This document shows, piece after piece, positions 48,122 to 58,449 of a stretch of DNA of 64,000 nt. How positions within the stretch are numbered: position 1 is the stretch's first letter; every line of letters starts with the position of its first letter. Source of the stretch: Mactra quadrangularis (Eukaryota > Mollusca > Bivalvia > Venerida > Mactridae). The notes below the pieces were generated by a model. That model made no database searches and was not told the origin of the DNA. It saw only the letters and a list, made by a program, of their open reading frames with translations. The position numbers and the translations under genes are program-made. Location: assembly GCA_025267735.1 (NCBI GenBank), contig CM046299.1, positions 22,838,232 to 22,902,231 on the forward strand, given 5' to 3'.

Positions 48122-48416
48122 CAGGGGCGGATCCAGGATTTTTTTCTCGGGGGAGGGGGGTTGGCGGGTCCGAACTTTTTCTAGGGAGGGGGTCCAAACT
48201 TTCGAACCACAACCACATTATTCACTGTTTGCAGAATAATGCAACATATTTATAAAAGCAACTACATAACCATTAGATCTATGTCAAGCACAGAGAAAAA
48301 CTGCTTCATGCTACTTAAAATGACTTTCAGAAATACATTAATGGACATGTACATTTTGGAAATTCTAGGGGGGTTCCGGACCCCCCTGAAACCCCCCCCC
48401 CCCTATATCCGCCTAA
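48122..48416 (+). mobile_element. MITE with GGCGGATCC-type ends, copy 3
   Basis: Starts CAGGGGCGGATCCAGGATTT and ends near TATATCCGCCTAAG, same orientation as copy 1. The interior carries the same CTTTCGAACCACAA and CATAACCATTAGATCTATG words. The duplication is not readable. Confidence 0.85.
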
Positions 48417-48478
48417 GACTTGTAACAGTTTCAGTATGTACTGTCTTAACTGTATAATGTTGAGGAATAATTTTAATA

Positions 48479-48829
48479 ATGTCAGTAAGCACGTTTACCG
48501 ACATGAAAGCATATACCTACTATTTACTTATACAGCGCAATCAGAGAAATTCGAATACACTTGTAGCCCAACATAAACATATCATTCTCAAATATCTGGA
48601 CATCTCAGGGCTTAACATTTGCATTCAGACGTTCAAAGTGTTCCAAGAAACATTGGTCCGGATTTTGATGGTTCCAGGTTTCTGCGAGAGCGAATTTTCT
48701 CCGGTTCCACTGTACGAGCACTCAAGACAATTTTTGCTGGTTGATTTAATCAGAAATTGTAATTATAAAAATGTAGATGTAGAAACAGTCTATCAACATG
48801 ATTTAAGATTTCAAGTTGTTTGTATATAA
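48479..48829 (+). CDS. Coding-like ORF of unknown identity (116 codons)
   Basis: From a true ATG the frame runs 116 codons just downstream of a MITE. Composition is balanced, with a run KYLDISGLNICIQTFKVFQE and GFCESEFSPVPLYEHSRQF, and no signal peptide or membrane segment. No domain recognised and no splice context is clear. It could be a lineage-specific gene, part of an unrecognised element, or chance. Confidence 0.25.
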   Translation: MSVSTFTDMKAYTYYLLIQRNQRNSNTLVAQHKHIILKYLDISGLNICIQTFKVFQETLVRILMVPGFCESEFSPVPLYEHSRQFLLVDLIRNCNYKNVDVETVYQHDLRFQVVCI

Positions 48830-51387
48830 ATAATTACTATAAAATGAATATAGCTCCATCAGCGGCAATTAAAAACCAATTTACAGTCTACAGATTTGTT
48901 TTAATGTTAGAAAATGTAGCTCTTCATCTTCTTATCATTTTCTTTGACAGATAAAATGTTTTAGTTAATATGTTTTTTGTTAGAAATAATGAATATATTC
49001 TTGTTTTAAAACAAAAGGTTCAACTTAATGTATTTATGTATGTTAGCAAAAAATGAAAATATAATAAATGACAATACGAGTCCAACAGATGACAGGTTCA
49101 TTGTACGTTGAAATAGGCTTTACTAGGATTTTAGTCACCGAAAGAAATAATTTCATTTCCGTACACTATAAGTTATCAAAACCGTCGATGGACTTAAGTC
49201 ATCAAGCAAAGGATTTGCGAGAACCTTGGGCTTACCAGAAAACCGATATATGCCTCACCATGCTAACATTTGTGTGATTTCTCACAACAATTCTTACGAA
49301 AACAATTATCGTAAGTCAGTTTCATAAAATTACAGTTCAAAGTGTTAAGAATCGTAAAAAAATATTCTACATTTCAATACTATTTGGAGCAAAAGGCCCA
49401 AAGAACTGACTATATTATGATATCATAGTATGTTGCTTTTGACTTACGATGGATTTTTATCGTAAATAATTTTGTAAAAAGCGCCACAGGCTTACACGTG
49501 TACTAGAATGTCGTATTGTACAAGACCATTCATTTCCTAATATATGAACTAATGCTACTACACACAAACGTGTGCCTATTACATTTAAGAAAATCTAGCC
49601 CACTTTAACAAGTTCAAATAAGCCATACTCTCTCATGGTTAGTTTTGAGCACAGTAAGAAATGAATAAGTACACTAAGCTGGGTTACTAGCTCATTAAAA
49701 TAAATAAGAGCAGGTGGACCGTCTGAGTCAGTCTAGCGATTATCTGGTTCAATATCAACACAGTCTTCAAAGTCTTAAGTGAAATCTATCCCAGTGTCTA
49801 AACTCTAAAATGTCTAACAAGACGCTGGGTGTCCATCTATAGGTCAGTTATCTACATAGTAAAACTAGTGATTAAGTATTTTTAAGTATTTTATTCAAAC
49901 AGTAAAGTAATTACTATACTTAGATATAGATCTTTATAGTAATTTATTAAATTTGCTGGCTTCCTTTTTCTGTGACCTTTTACTTACGGGGGTCAGAAAC
50001 AAAGATGTACATGGCTTGACGTAGCTTCCTTTCCCACGGTTAAGTAGATAAGCTTAAAACCTACGGACGATGGACATGGTGTCTAGAGAAGCATTGACAA
50101 TAGAACAATACAACTCAATCTTTAAATCTTGACTCAGCCGTTTTAGAAAAATACAATTTCTAATTACAGTGACAATGGTGCGCGAGGGATAGGTTTACTT
50201 AAATCTTTAGTGCACATCTTAAAGCAACAACTAATCTACCAATAATTATAATAATAAATAGAAATCAATTAACCTTTTCAAATTTCTTATCGTAATCATT
50301 ATAAACAATTATAACTTTGTTATGGGGGTTTATGTTATATTTTGATAAACTATAAAACTATACTCATAAATACGACGCCGGTTATTTCTAGGGATGTAGT
50401 TGATCGTCTTCATATCTACTAATAGTATAATACAGGGTCCATTTAATATTCTTCTTTTTTTCCTTTCAACAATATTTGAAAAAATGAATGCTAATATGAC
50501 AATCAGAATGAGCACATTTTATATCAATGTTTACTGTTTGTTTTTAAGTATGCTTTATGTCGTTCGATTATATATTTCAGTCAGCGCATCTGACAAACTA
50601 CCTTTGACTTTAGTTACCAGTACTGGTTTTTCCTTCCACAAGGAACCTTCCACCGGCTTCTCTCTGTACAGGGAAAATCGACGAATTAAGTTTATTACAG
50701 TCAAGTAATGATGGAAGTGTATTGATATGTCAACACAAAACTATTTTACATTTTCCTTTATTTATTTGAATTAACATTGACTCGGTTCGCACTGACCCAT
50801 CGGTATGTCGGTGCGAGACCAGGGATCGAGTCTGAACCAATGATTTAAGTTCACGTCTATAAATACACTAAATTATGTTCTAACCTGTTTGACACATGTT
50901 AGATAATTATAGCCGAATCATTAAATGAAAATATTTTCCAATCTGAAATTTATTTTCGATACATTTCTTACATATCGTGATTAACATGCATGAACGGTAA
51001 TGTGGTGAAAATATCCTTCCTACATCTACATTTAATAGTACGTTTATTCAAATGTTCAACTTAATGTTTCAATACACATTTTCTTCTCAATGAAAAAACA
51101 CATTTAAATATACATCTATGTTCAATAAAAATTAAATTTCATTTATTTCGCTGCGTCACTGTACATTTTTATTTCACTTATAAATTCATTACAACTCTTT
51201 GAACGCTAGATAAAAATGTTAATAAATTAGACGGAGACGATTAAAATATTGAAAATACTGCATTTTGTTGATATATTAGCTGAATACATGAAAATATTTA
51301 AATTATTTATCTGTCTCGACAATTTTACCATCACTTGAGCCATGAGACTGACATGCATGGCAAGTTATACATGTAGTAATATCTTGA
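48830..51387. other. AT-rich stretch, nothing recognised
   Basis: No supported feature; several 60-100-codon frames start without ATG or are AT-driven. Confidence 0.35.
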
Positions 51388-51475
51388 AAGCCACGTGGTC
51401 GCGGTGAAGTTGTAGAACGCGGCATTTAGAATCCGGAAGCCCCGTATTCGATTACTGGCCGGCTTAGGTTATACC
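51388..51475 (+). repeat. Degenerate tRNA-like sequence
   Basis: GCCACGTGGTCGCGGTGAAG resembles a tRNA 5' half and GTATTCGATTACTGG a B box. A short T run follows. Probably a tRNA pseudogene or SINE head. Confidence 0.35.
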
Positions 51476-51882
51476 TTTTTATATGCGATATTTTATGTAG
51501 AGTTAACTCCACAAAGAAACCATCACAGTACCAATTTACACCTGATTGCAGCAATCGTAGGCAATTCAAACCCAAAACATTTCTACACCCGCGCGCGTCT
51601 TGCCACTAAATGGACCTTTCCAAGTGCGACCTTTTTATTTAAATAACAATATATTTACCCACAAATATAAGCATGTGCTCTTTTGTTAACAGCTTGTTTG
51701 TGGGACAAAAAGTAACTGTAAACCTTTGTTAAATATACTAATAAGTAAGGCCATGGAAAGGTCCATTACATGCTTCTTAAAGGGGCTCTTGTCACTCACA
51801 AAAAATGAAGACAAGAAATAAAGAGTTGGTTATACTTTTCTATAGAAACCGACCTCGCTCTATATAATTATTGATACATGTA

Positions 51883-52067
51883 CAGTAAAACTCGGATATA
51901 ACATACTCGGTTATAACATACACTCGGTTACAACATACCATTATTTCTGGCCCGTTTTTCATGCTTATATATAACATACTTAGTATGCTATATGGATATT
52001 ACATATCTCGGTTATAACATACCTTATTTCTATGGCCCAGCGAGTATGTTATATCCGAGTTTTACTG
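51883..52067. mobile_element. pogo/Tigger-like palindromic MITE
   Basis: Perfect inverted termini CAGTAAAACTCGGATATAAC / GTTATATCCGAGTTTTACTG are flanked by TA on both sides (51881-51882, 52068-52069), the Tc1/mariner-superfamily target. The CAGT start followed by CTCGG/TATAAC resembles pogo/Tigger ends. GGTTATAACATAC is repeated inside both arms. 185 bp, no coding capacity. Confidence 0.88.
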
Positions 52068-52684
52068 TATGTATCTTAGGGCAGTTCCTATTTATAGGCA
52101 TTAAAACAAGTCATTATGTTTTTATTTACTCATTTACTAGCCGTTTCTAACGATGCACGTGCAGTAAATTATATTATAATGACTTTCCTTAATCCATAAG
52201 TATATAACAAACTAAGATATGTTAATCTCTAAAACTATGCTAATATCTTCTGAATCATTTTGGATCGTTGTATAATTTTTTTATAACGACTTGGACCAAC
52301 ATCAAAATTTAATCTGTCACAATTAGGAACCACGAGTATTAAAAGGGTAGAGAACTTTGTTCCTTGCTATAAAAATAAACTACCCATGTCGGATATTTGT
52401 TCTGTGTCCAAGATCTGTCACTGTTAGCTATAATGATACACATCTTACAGAGTTACTGGGTCAGTTCTTGATGATAATCTAAAATAGCAAACACTAATCG
52501 GTGTTACCTTAGATATAAAGACGTGAATATCTCATAACTATGTCTTGGCATAATAACCTGAACCTCTTATCAAGTAATATCATTTATATAATGTAATTTG
52601 TAAAAGTTTTGTCACGTTGCATTTATCATTGTTTTCAGCCATATCACGGGGGTCAGTTTTCCGACTCACTGTCAACTGGATAGG

Positions 52685-53059
52685 TAGGGCTGTCAAGATA
52701 CGCCACAAGCGTACCGCGATATATTGCAATACGCTGGCATCGTATCGCGATACGTACCACGTTATATTGTGGGCTTTTAGATTCGTTGTGCCTCCGCTGT
52801 ATTTAACAGAAACATTGCAAATCTTATATATATGCAGCTACTGATAGAATCTAGCCTCTTTTAGTATTTACGGTAATTTAGGACTGAGACGCACCCAAGT
52901 CGGTTAAATTCGTGTAAATTAATGTTAGATGGAATGAACAATGGAAAAAACTTTGCTTTAATCGCAAATGGAAGATTTTTCCAATGAAGTACCGCGGTAC
53001 GTATTGCTGCAGCTGTGTATTGCAATATACCGGTATACCGGTATATCGTGACAGCCCTA
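52685..53059. mobile_element. hAT-type MITE, family C, with 8-bp TSD
   Basis: Starts TAGGGCTGTCA-AGATACGCC and ends CGTGACAGCCCTA, flanked by the perfect 8-bp duplication TGGATAGG (52677-52684 and 53060-53067). Inner ends carry GCGATAC/GGTATACCGG palindromes. 375 bp, non-coding. Confidence 0.93.
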
Positions 53060-53564
53060 TGGATAGGCTTAAAATCTTGGGCATTCGCTGCTAACCATGT
53101 ACAAAGTAGATACCTTCGACAATGGCAAGGATCCTACTTAAACCTTGTTCATGACAATGGTTAACAACTATTCTATTTGATAGTTTTTCTTGGCGATGAA
53201 CATAAAGTTTATGCCAATAAGATATTTTGACTTGACTTGACTTAATACAGCTGTAGGCGGGATATAAGAAATCCAAAAAGTACTTGCTTAGGACTTAGTA
53301 ATTTAAGAATTTGCTATTAAAAGAATTATGAATTAATAACCAATTAAAAACTTTTCTAATACTAGAAATTAAAGTTGACATGCATTAACATTGATAAAAA
53401 TATTAAGTCATCTTCATTTACAAGTTACTCTACACCATGGAAAATTAATAACTCTTAACCGAATCTGAATCACAAATTACTTTAAATAAGAAACTTTCGT
53501 GCTGCCAGCTACAACTTGTGAAACACATTAATAAATAATTTCTACCGACCGTTTTGTTTGACAG

Positions 53565-53749
53565 GTCTTGACATTATTAATGAAATAAATAAAAACTCGT
53601 CTGCTGGGTTTTATCAAGTGAATGCTAACAATGAAAATGTTGTTAACAATTACCCGCTACAAAAAGCTATTATATTCTCAAGAATACTTCACAAGCAATA
53701 TATGTCATATTCTGAGACCGCCAGTGGTCCTATGACTGGGGGAATTTAA
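53565..53749 (+). CDS. Terminal coding exon of a plus-strand gene (unknown product)
   Basis: A strong acceptor TTTTGTTTGACAG ends at 53564. The exon then reads open in phase 1 for 60 residues to a TAA: LDIINEINKNSSAGFYQVNA, a middle part with PLQKAIIFSRILHKQYMSYS, and the end ETASGPMTGGI. Composition is clearly protein-like. A polyadenylation signal AATAAA follows at 53973-53978. The phase fits the first exon at 20437-20488 (joined codon GGT, Gly), giving a 78-residue protein if no other exon intervenes. The family is not recognised. Confidence 0.5.
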
Positions 53750-53972
53750 ATTTCACATTTTTGTTTGAAATTATCTAAAAATTATTTGAAATTGTTTGAA
53801 ATTACAAGTTGGGGGTCTGAGAAATATGTTCTATTGGCTGGTTTAATATCAAATTGTAAAATCAATTGAAGTTTTCTATCATTTTTCAAAGCGTCTTTTA
53901 CTTCTCAAAGTTTTAATTTTTCAATGAAGAGAATAACTTCAATGGGGGACATTGAACGTTTTGTACAATTGT

Positions 53973-53978
53973 AATAAA
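53973..53978 (+). promoter_or_regulatory. Candidate polyadenylation signal AATAAA
   Basis: Canonical hexamer 224 nt after the stop at 53749, suitable for the terminal exon. In AT-rich DNA the hexamer is common, so support is modest. Confidence 0.35.
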
Positions 53979-55337
53979 ATTGTTGATGCGTATTGTTAAA
54001 GGACTTCTAGACAGTTAAGATGTTAACTAATGGCCCATTAGATCGAACACAAGTTGAGTGACTGGGCTGATTTTTAATCATTCTCGCTCAGCAGGGGCCT
54101 TCATGATTTACTTTTTCAGAACCCTAATTCATTATTTCAAAAGCTTTCATGGGTCCACTCCCTTAATAATGGTGTTCAATAGGAGTTGGGCGCAAGTTCA
54201 TGTGGATTGCATAATGCGGGAGATTCGAACATTTAGTAAATCGAAATAATGCCATGCCATCTTCACGAACGCTGCAACAATACACTCACAGTATAAAATG
54301 CTCAGAACATACAATGGCTTCAAAACACCTCACTTTTAACACCATATTTCTCCCTCCCACTTCTGTTCCCCCAATTATGATGTAATTTATGTCTTCAAAG
54401 TATATAATACAGATTTTAGGAAATGCACATATGGCAAACTGACTCGTAATAGATTTTTGCCTGAACTCACATGTAAGACTGGAAGTAAAACATAAATAAA
54501 ACATGGTGTTTTTCTACATGTGGTGTTCTTATCATTATATACAACAGAGATAACACTGCTTATTGGTTATGTTTGAAAAAAACACTGTTGGGTGCAATAT
54601 AGAAATATGTTAACAGTATGTTAAGTCGTATATTTCTGTCATATGGTGCCAGCCATGTGCAGAAACTATATGTCTGAAATAAAGAAACATAATTCTGTGG
54701 CCTGAATAGAACATTAAACGCTATTTGTAATAAGAAACAAAAGACTTGGGATCAAAGGACGAGTTTTTGTTTCAATGAATTAAGTCTTACTGGTGCTACT
54801 GTCAGCACCGATAGTTTTGTGAGTTCAGACTATATCTATCAAGGCTACTCGTACAGTTTTTCAATCTTCCATGGTGGACTACATAGTACAATTGTATTCA
54901 TAGACAGGAACCTCAATGACAGGTTGTTCTTTTTACTGGGGTTGAAAATTCAGAGTACATAAACATTAAATAGGAAAACAGGCATTTGTTTAAAAGTAAA
55001 TGAAATACTGTTCTTCCTTCTTGTACGGGTCTTTGTTGCGTCATGATCATGAACATTTAAGAGAAATTGCATTAGTTGAAAAGTAGTACAAACTGCTATG
55101 TTAAGCGTCTTTCAGACATGCAGGTAAATTATGACATACGATTGATGAAGAAGAACTCGATGTATGTTTTATTTTTATTATTTCACAACAGATGTTGCAC
55201 TTGCGAAAATAAATGTATGAGTTGACATACATGTGTATACAGATGTTTGTATTAATAATATTGATATATTCATATATTTCCTAAGGTCATTCTGAGCACC
55301 ATACACTGCATTACATGTTTTTCTGCACCGCTAGCAG

Positions 55338-55453
55338 CAAACGAACCAGAGAAAGAAATAGAGGAACAACTGCCTCGAAAATCCTCAGAACCTCAAGTAG
55401 TGCAACGAAAACTACAATTTAATTACACAAACTTCTTTTCGTACAAAAAATAA
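55338..55453 (+). CDS. Second candidate terminal exon, phase 1 (unknown product)
   Basis: After an acceptor (TTTTTCTGCACCGCTAGCAG, ending 55337) the phase-1 frame encodes 37 residues to a TAA: a charged start NEPEKEIEEQLPRKSSEPQ and an aromatic end RKLQFNYTNFFSYKK. The base and codon pattern differ from the AT-rich surroundings. It could be an alternative last exon of the gene starting at 20437, the end of another gene, or a transposon gene relic. AATAAA occurs about 300 nt downstream. Confidence 0.35.
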
Positions 55454-57819
55454 CTTATACTACATTCTTAAGAGTTTATATTTCCTGAAAAAGTATTACA
55501 GGACATAATAACCAGAGGGGATGAATTTGTTTGCCTGCAATACGTTTCTACCATCCTATAACGTCTGACTTCAAATCTAAAGTAAGATCGTACAAAATAT
55601 GAAAATTCAGCACTCTTTTTCTGTACCCTTCTTTTCGTAACACTAAACGAATGGCATAGATAAAATTCAATGTCAAATTAAACATTAATAATCATTTCAA
55701 TCACCCCAGCTTCGAGAATATAATCAGTTTGCAATATTATCAGTGAATAATAAAACATATGGTTAACCGCCGAGTTTATTCTAACTTCAAATTTGATTTT
55801 TTGTAGACTTCAAAACAAGAAAAAAACAATTCTCTGATAAACAAGTGGGCGATTGTGGTGATACAAATGATAAATAGGAAGAAATAGACTAAACAGAAAC
55901 CGTAGTTCAACAATTGACCTCGAGAAATATAGAAATTAATAGTCATATCTTAGTCTGCATCGAATGAGCAAACTTGTTTGAATTAAGGTAAAACGCAACT
56001 ATGAATTAAAATCTGAATTTGTGTTGAAAATAAATCGGCGACAATGGAACTACTCTGGCATTAATTTCGCAAGATGATTTCATTTGCATTACATATCATT
56101 AGCATTCTAACCACAAAATAGTATAGTTATATGTCATAGTTATTAAATAAGCAATGTAATTATATGTTCTTTGAGTAACATTTATGTTTTTAGTAACATT
56201 TATGTGATTTGAGTAACACAATATATATACTCTAATTTTACTAAGTATAATGCAGTAGGCTCGCATATTTTTCAATGTATCAAAAGTGGTGCAAATGCGT
56301 TGAGGTGGATGCCGTGCTTTTGGATAAAAATGGACGAGCCAACCGCCTTAACAGAGATAAACTAGAGCATGTATACAAAATACTTACATAAATAATTGAT
56401 AGTTTTGACCTATATATGACGATATCTTGTTTCAATGTATGATATAATGATGTACTATCTATTACATATCTTACTAAATACACGCTATCAACAAACATAG
56501 CATACACTCTACTTCACTGTTCATTGTTTACTGTTTTGAGATTCAAGTTTGCACAATGAAGAGAACAAAACAATGACGTTGCATATAGATTTGACTACTA
56601 TAGAGTAAGACCATGCTTTAGATTCTACTTAGGAGTCAATGACTTCAGAATTATAATTTGTAGGAGCCTAGGGGGTTTCAACTTTTAGAAACCTTGCGCA
56701 TTCAAAATGGAGGGCATTGAAGGAAAGGTCTCTTTGAATAGCATAGAGTGCACAATCTGACATAATGTTTGTTTGTTTAATAAGGGTTGTTAAAGACATT
56801 TACAGTCAACATGGGAGCAAAAATAGCATTGTCAGAGCGTAATGTAGATAATGCTTCTCATTTCGTTGAGTAATTTTAATCATTGCATGTATTAGTTAAA
56901 TTGAGCCGTCCAATATCAATCAACTCTTTGCTCTAACATAAAATAAAACATATATATTTCTATACATTATGTTAGGTTCTCAACTATTGTATGTTTAGAT
57001 TATTTGCTATGTAGTCTCCCAATACTCTAATCTCAAAAATGGATAAAAAATATCGACTGCATGTTCCATTAAGTAGGTCAAAACTACTCCAATATTCTGT
57101 AAAAGGCACAATGTCATCGTGTGAAGTGTTGACAGACGTTTTAAACTCAAACAATATACAGTGTTTTAATCAGTCATTTTGGCACGTCGGAAAACAGCCT
57201 ATAAATATTCAAGATCATATTTCAATTTTAGTCAACAATCAGAAATTTATTCATACTTTTAGTCGATATGGTTTTATCATGCTGTGATAGACTTTAAGTA
57301 GTTTATGAAGACATCACAATTATCATATTTTTCACCATGGGACGCCATTGATATCGGGTTCAGGATAAAAACCCACAGCCGACCGTTCCTGATTTGAACA
57401 AAACTGTGTTCAGTTTCGGATAATGCAAAATTCGGACGCCTGGGTTTTTCTCATTTATGCAAAGCCATTGAGGCTAAAATTACATCGAATCTTGTTTTAT
57501 GAACCAGTGTTATGGGTATTATAATTCATTGTATATCAAAAACGAAGATTAAAGCTTAAATGACATCAATCCGACATATTTAAAATGTAATTTGCGAGAC
57601 TTCTAACAAGTCAGTGTATACTTTCACAGTGCATGGTACAAACGTTAACAAAACAGACTCTGTATTGTATGGAAACCTTAGACATTTACTATAACATGTC
57701 TAATTTAATATGTGTCTCTTATCATTTATCTTTCTTTTCTTCAACTATTTTATTCACAATAAACTATGTTTAAGACGACAGCAATATTAGAAGTTTATTA
57801 TGTAACTAAACACACTTAC
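55454..57819. other. AT-rich stretch
   Basis: No gene supported. The 82-codon frame at 57039-57287 has an ATG but no recognisable product or splice context. Confidence 0.35.
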
Positions 57820-58024
57820 GTCGTCTAATATTATTGATAAGGAAAAATGTGATATTAATAATTCCTGTATTAATTAATCTTGTTTTGAGGGTAACAAAAA
57901 TAAAGATTTTTTTATCAGGAGTTGCATTCATTTTGGGCCACACATACTTATGATGGTACGTAAATTCTTTAGATTTATTGGATATACAAAAAAACGTAAA
58001 TGTTTCTGAAGCTAAGGTGGGGCT
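57820..58024 (-). CDS. Internal exon candidate, minus strand
   Basis: Acceptor CACTCAACTTACAG ends at 58025 and a consensus donor CGAC/GTAAGTGTG begins at 57819. Between them 205 nt are open: phase 0 start, phase 1 end, 68 codons. The peptide has one cysteine, KEFTYHHKYVWPKMNATPDK in the middle and alternating hydrophobics afterwards (IFIFVTLKTRL, GIINITFFLI), suggesting a beta-rich domain. No family assigned. Phase 0-1 does not fit directly in front of the 38632 exon, so it belongs to another gene or needs further exons. Confidence 0.4.
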
Positions 58025-58264
58025 CTGTAAGTTGAGTGACAAAGATTTGTAACCAAAGTTAAGCTATTGCTTAATTCAATGGAGAAATGGTGGTGAATCA
58101 TAAATTGAAAAAAGGTTCATACCATTTACCATTGCTTATTCTTATGACATTGCCTTCATCGAAAAATGCATGGTTTCAGATTCTGATTTGAGTGATTGTA
58201 TATATAATAATAACTTTATGATTGATCACATACTGTTTTCAATTCATAGCAGGTAATGTCCAAA

Positions 58265-58449
58265 TGCATCGCTTATAGCAAAGAGAATGATGACTTTATG
58301 AATGGCTCATAGCATAGAATATGATAGCTTTATGTATCGCTTATAGCAAAGAGAATGATGACTTTATGAATGGCTTATAGCAAAGAATATGATAACTTTA
58401 TGCATCGCTTATAGCAAAGCAAATGTTAACTATATGCACCGGTTAAAGC
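58265..58449 (+). repeat. 34-bp minisatellite with a two-unit higher-order pattern
   Basis: Five units plus a partial of the type TGCATCGCTTATAGCAAAGA + GAATGATGACTTTA. Odd units read TGCATCG/TGTATCG and even units TGAATGG, so the real period is 68 bp made of two diverged 34-bp halves. Confidence 0.88.

Noticed and set aside
50330..50515. Hydrophobic N-terminus (LILIVILAFIFS) as the missing signal peptide of the Kunitz gene
   Set aside because: The frame starts with GTG, not ATG, and has no good phase-0 donor.
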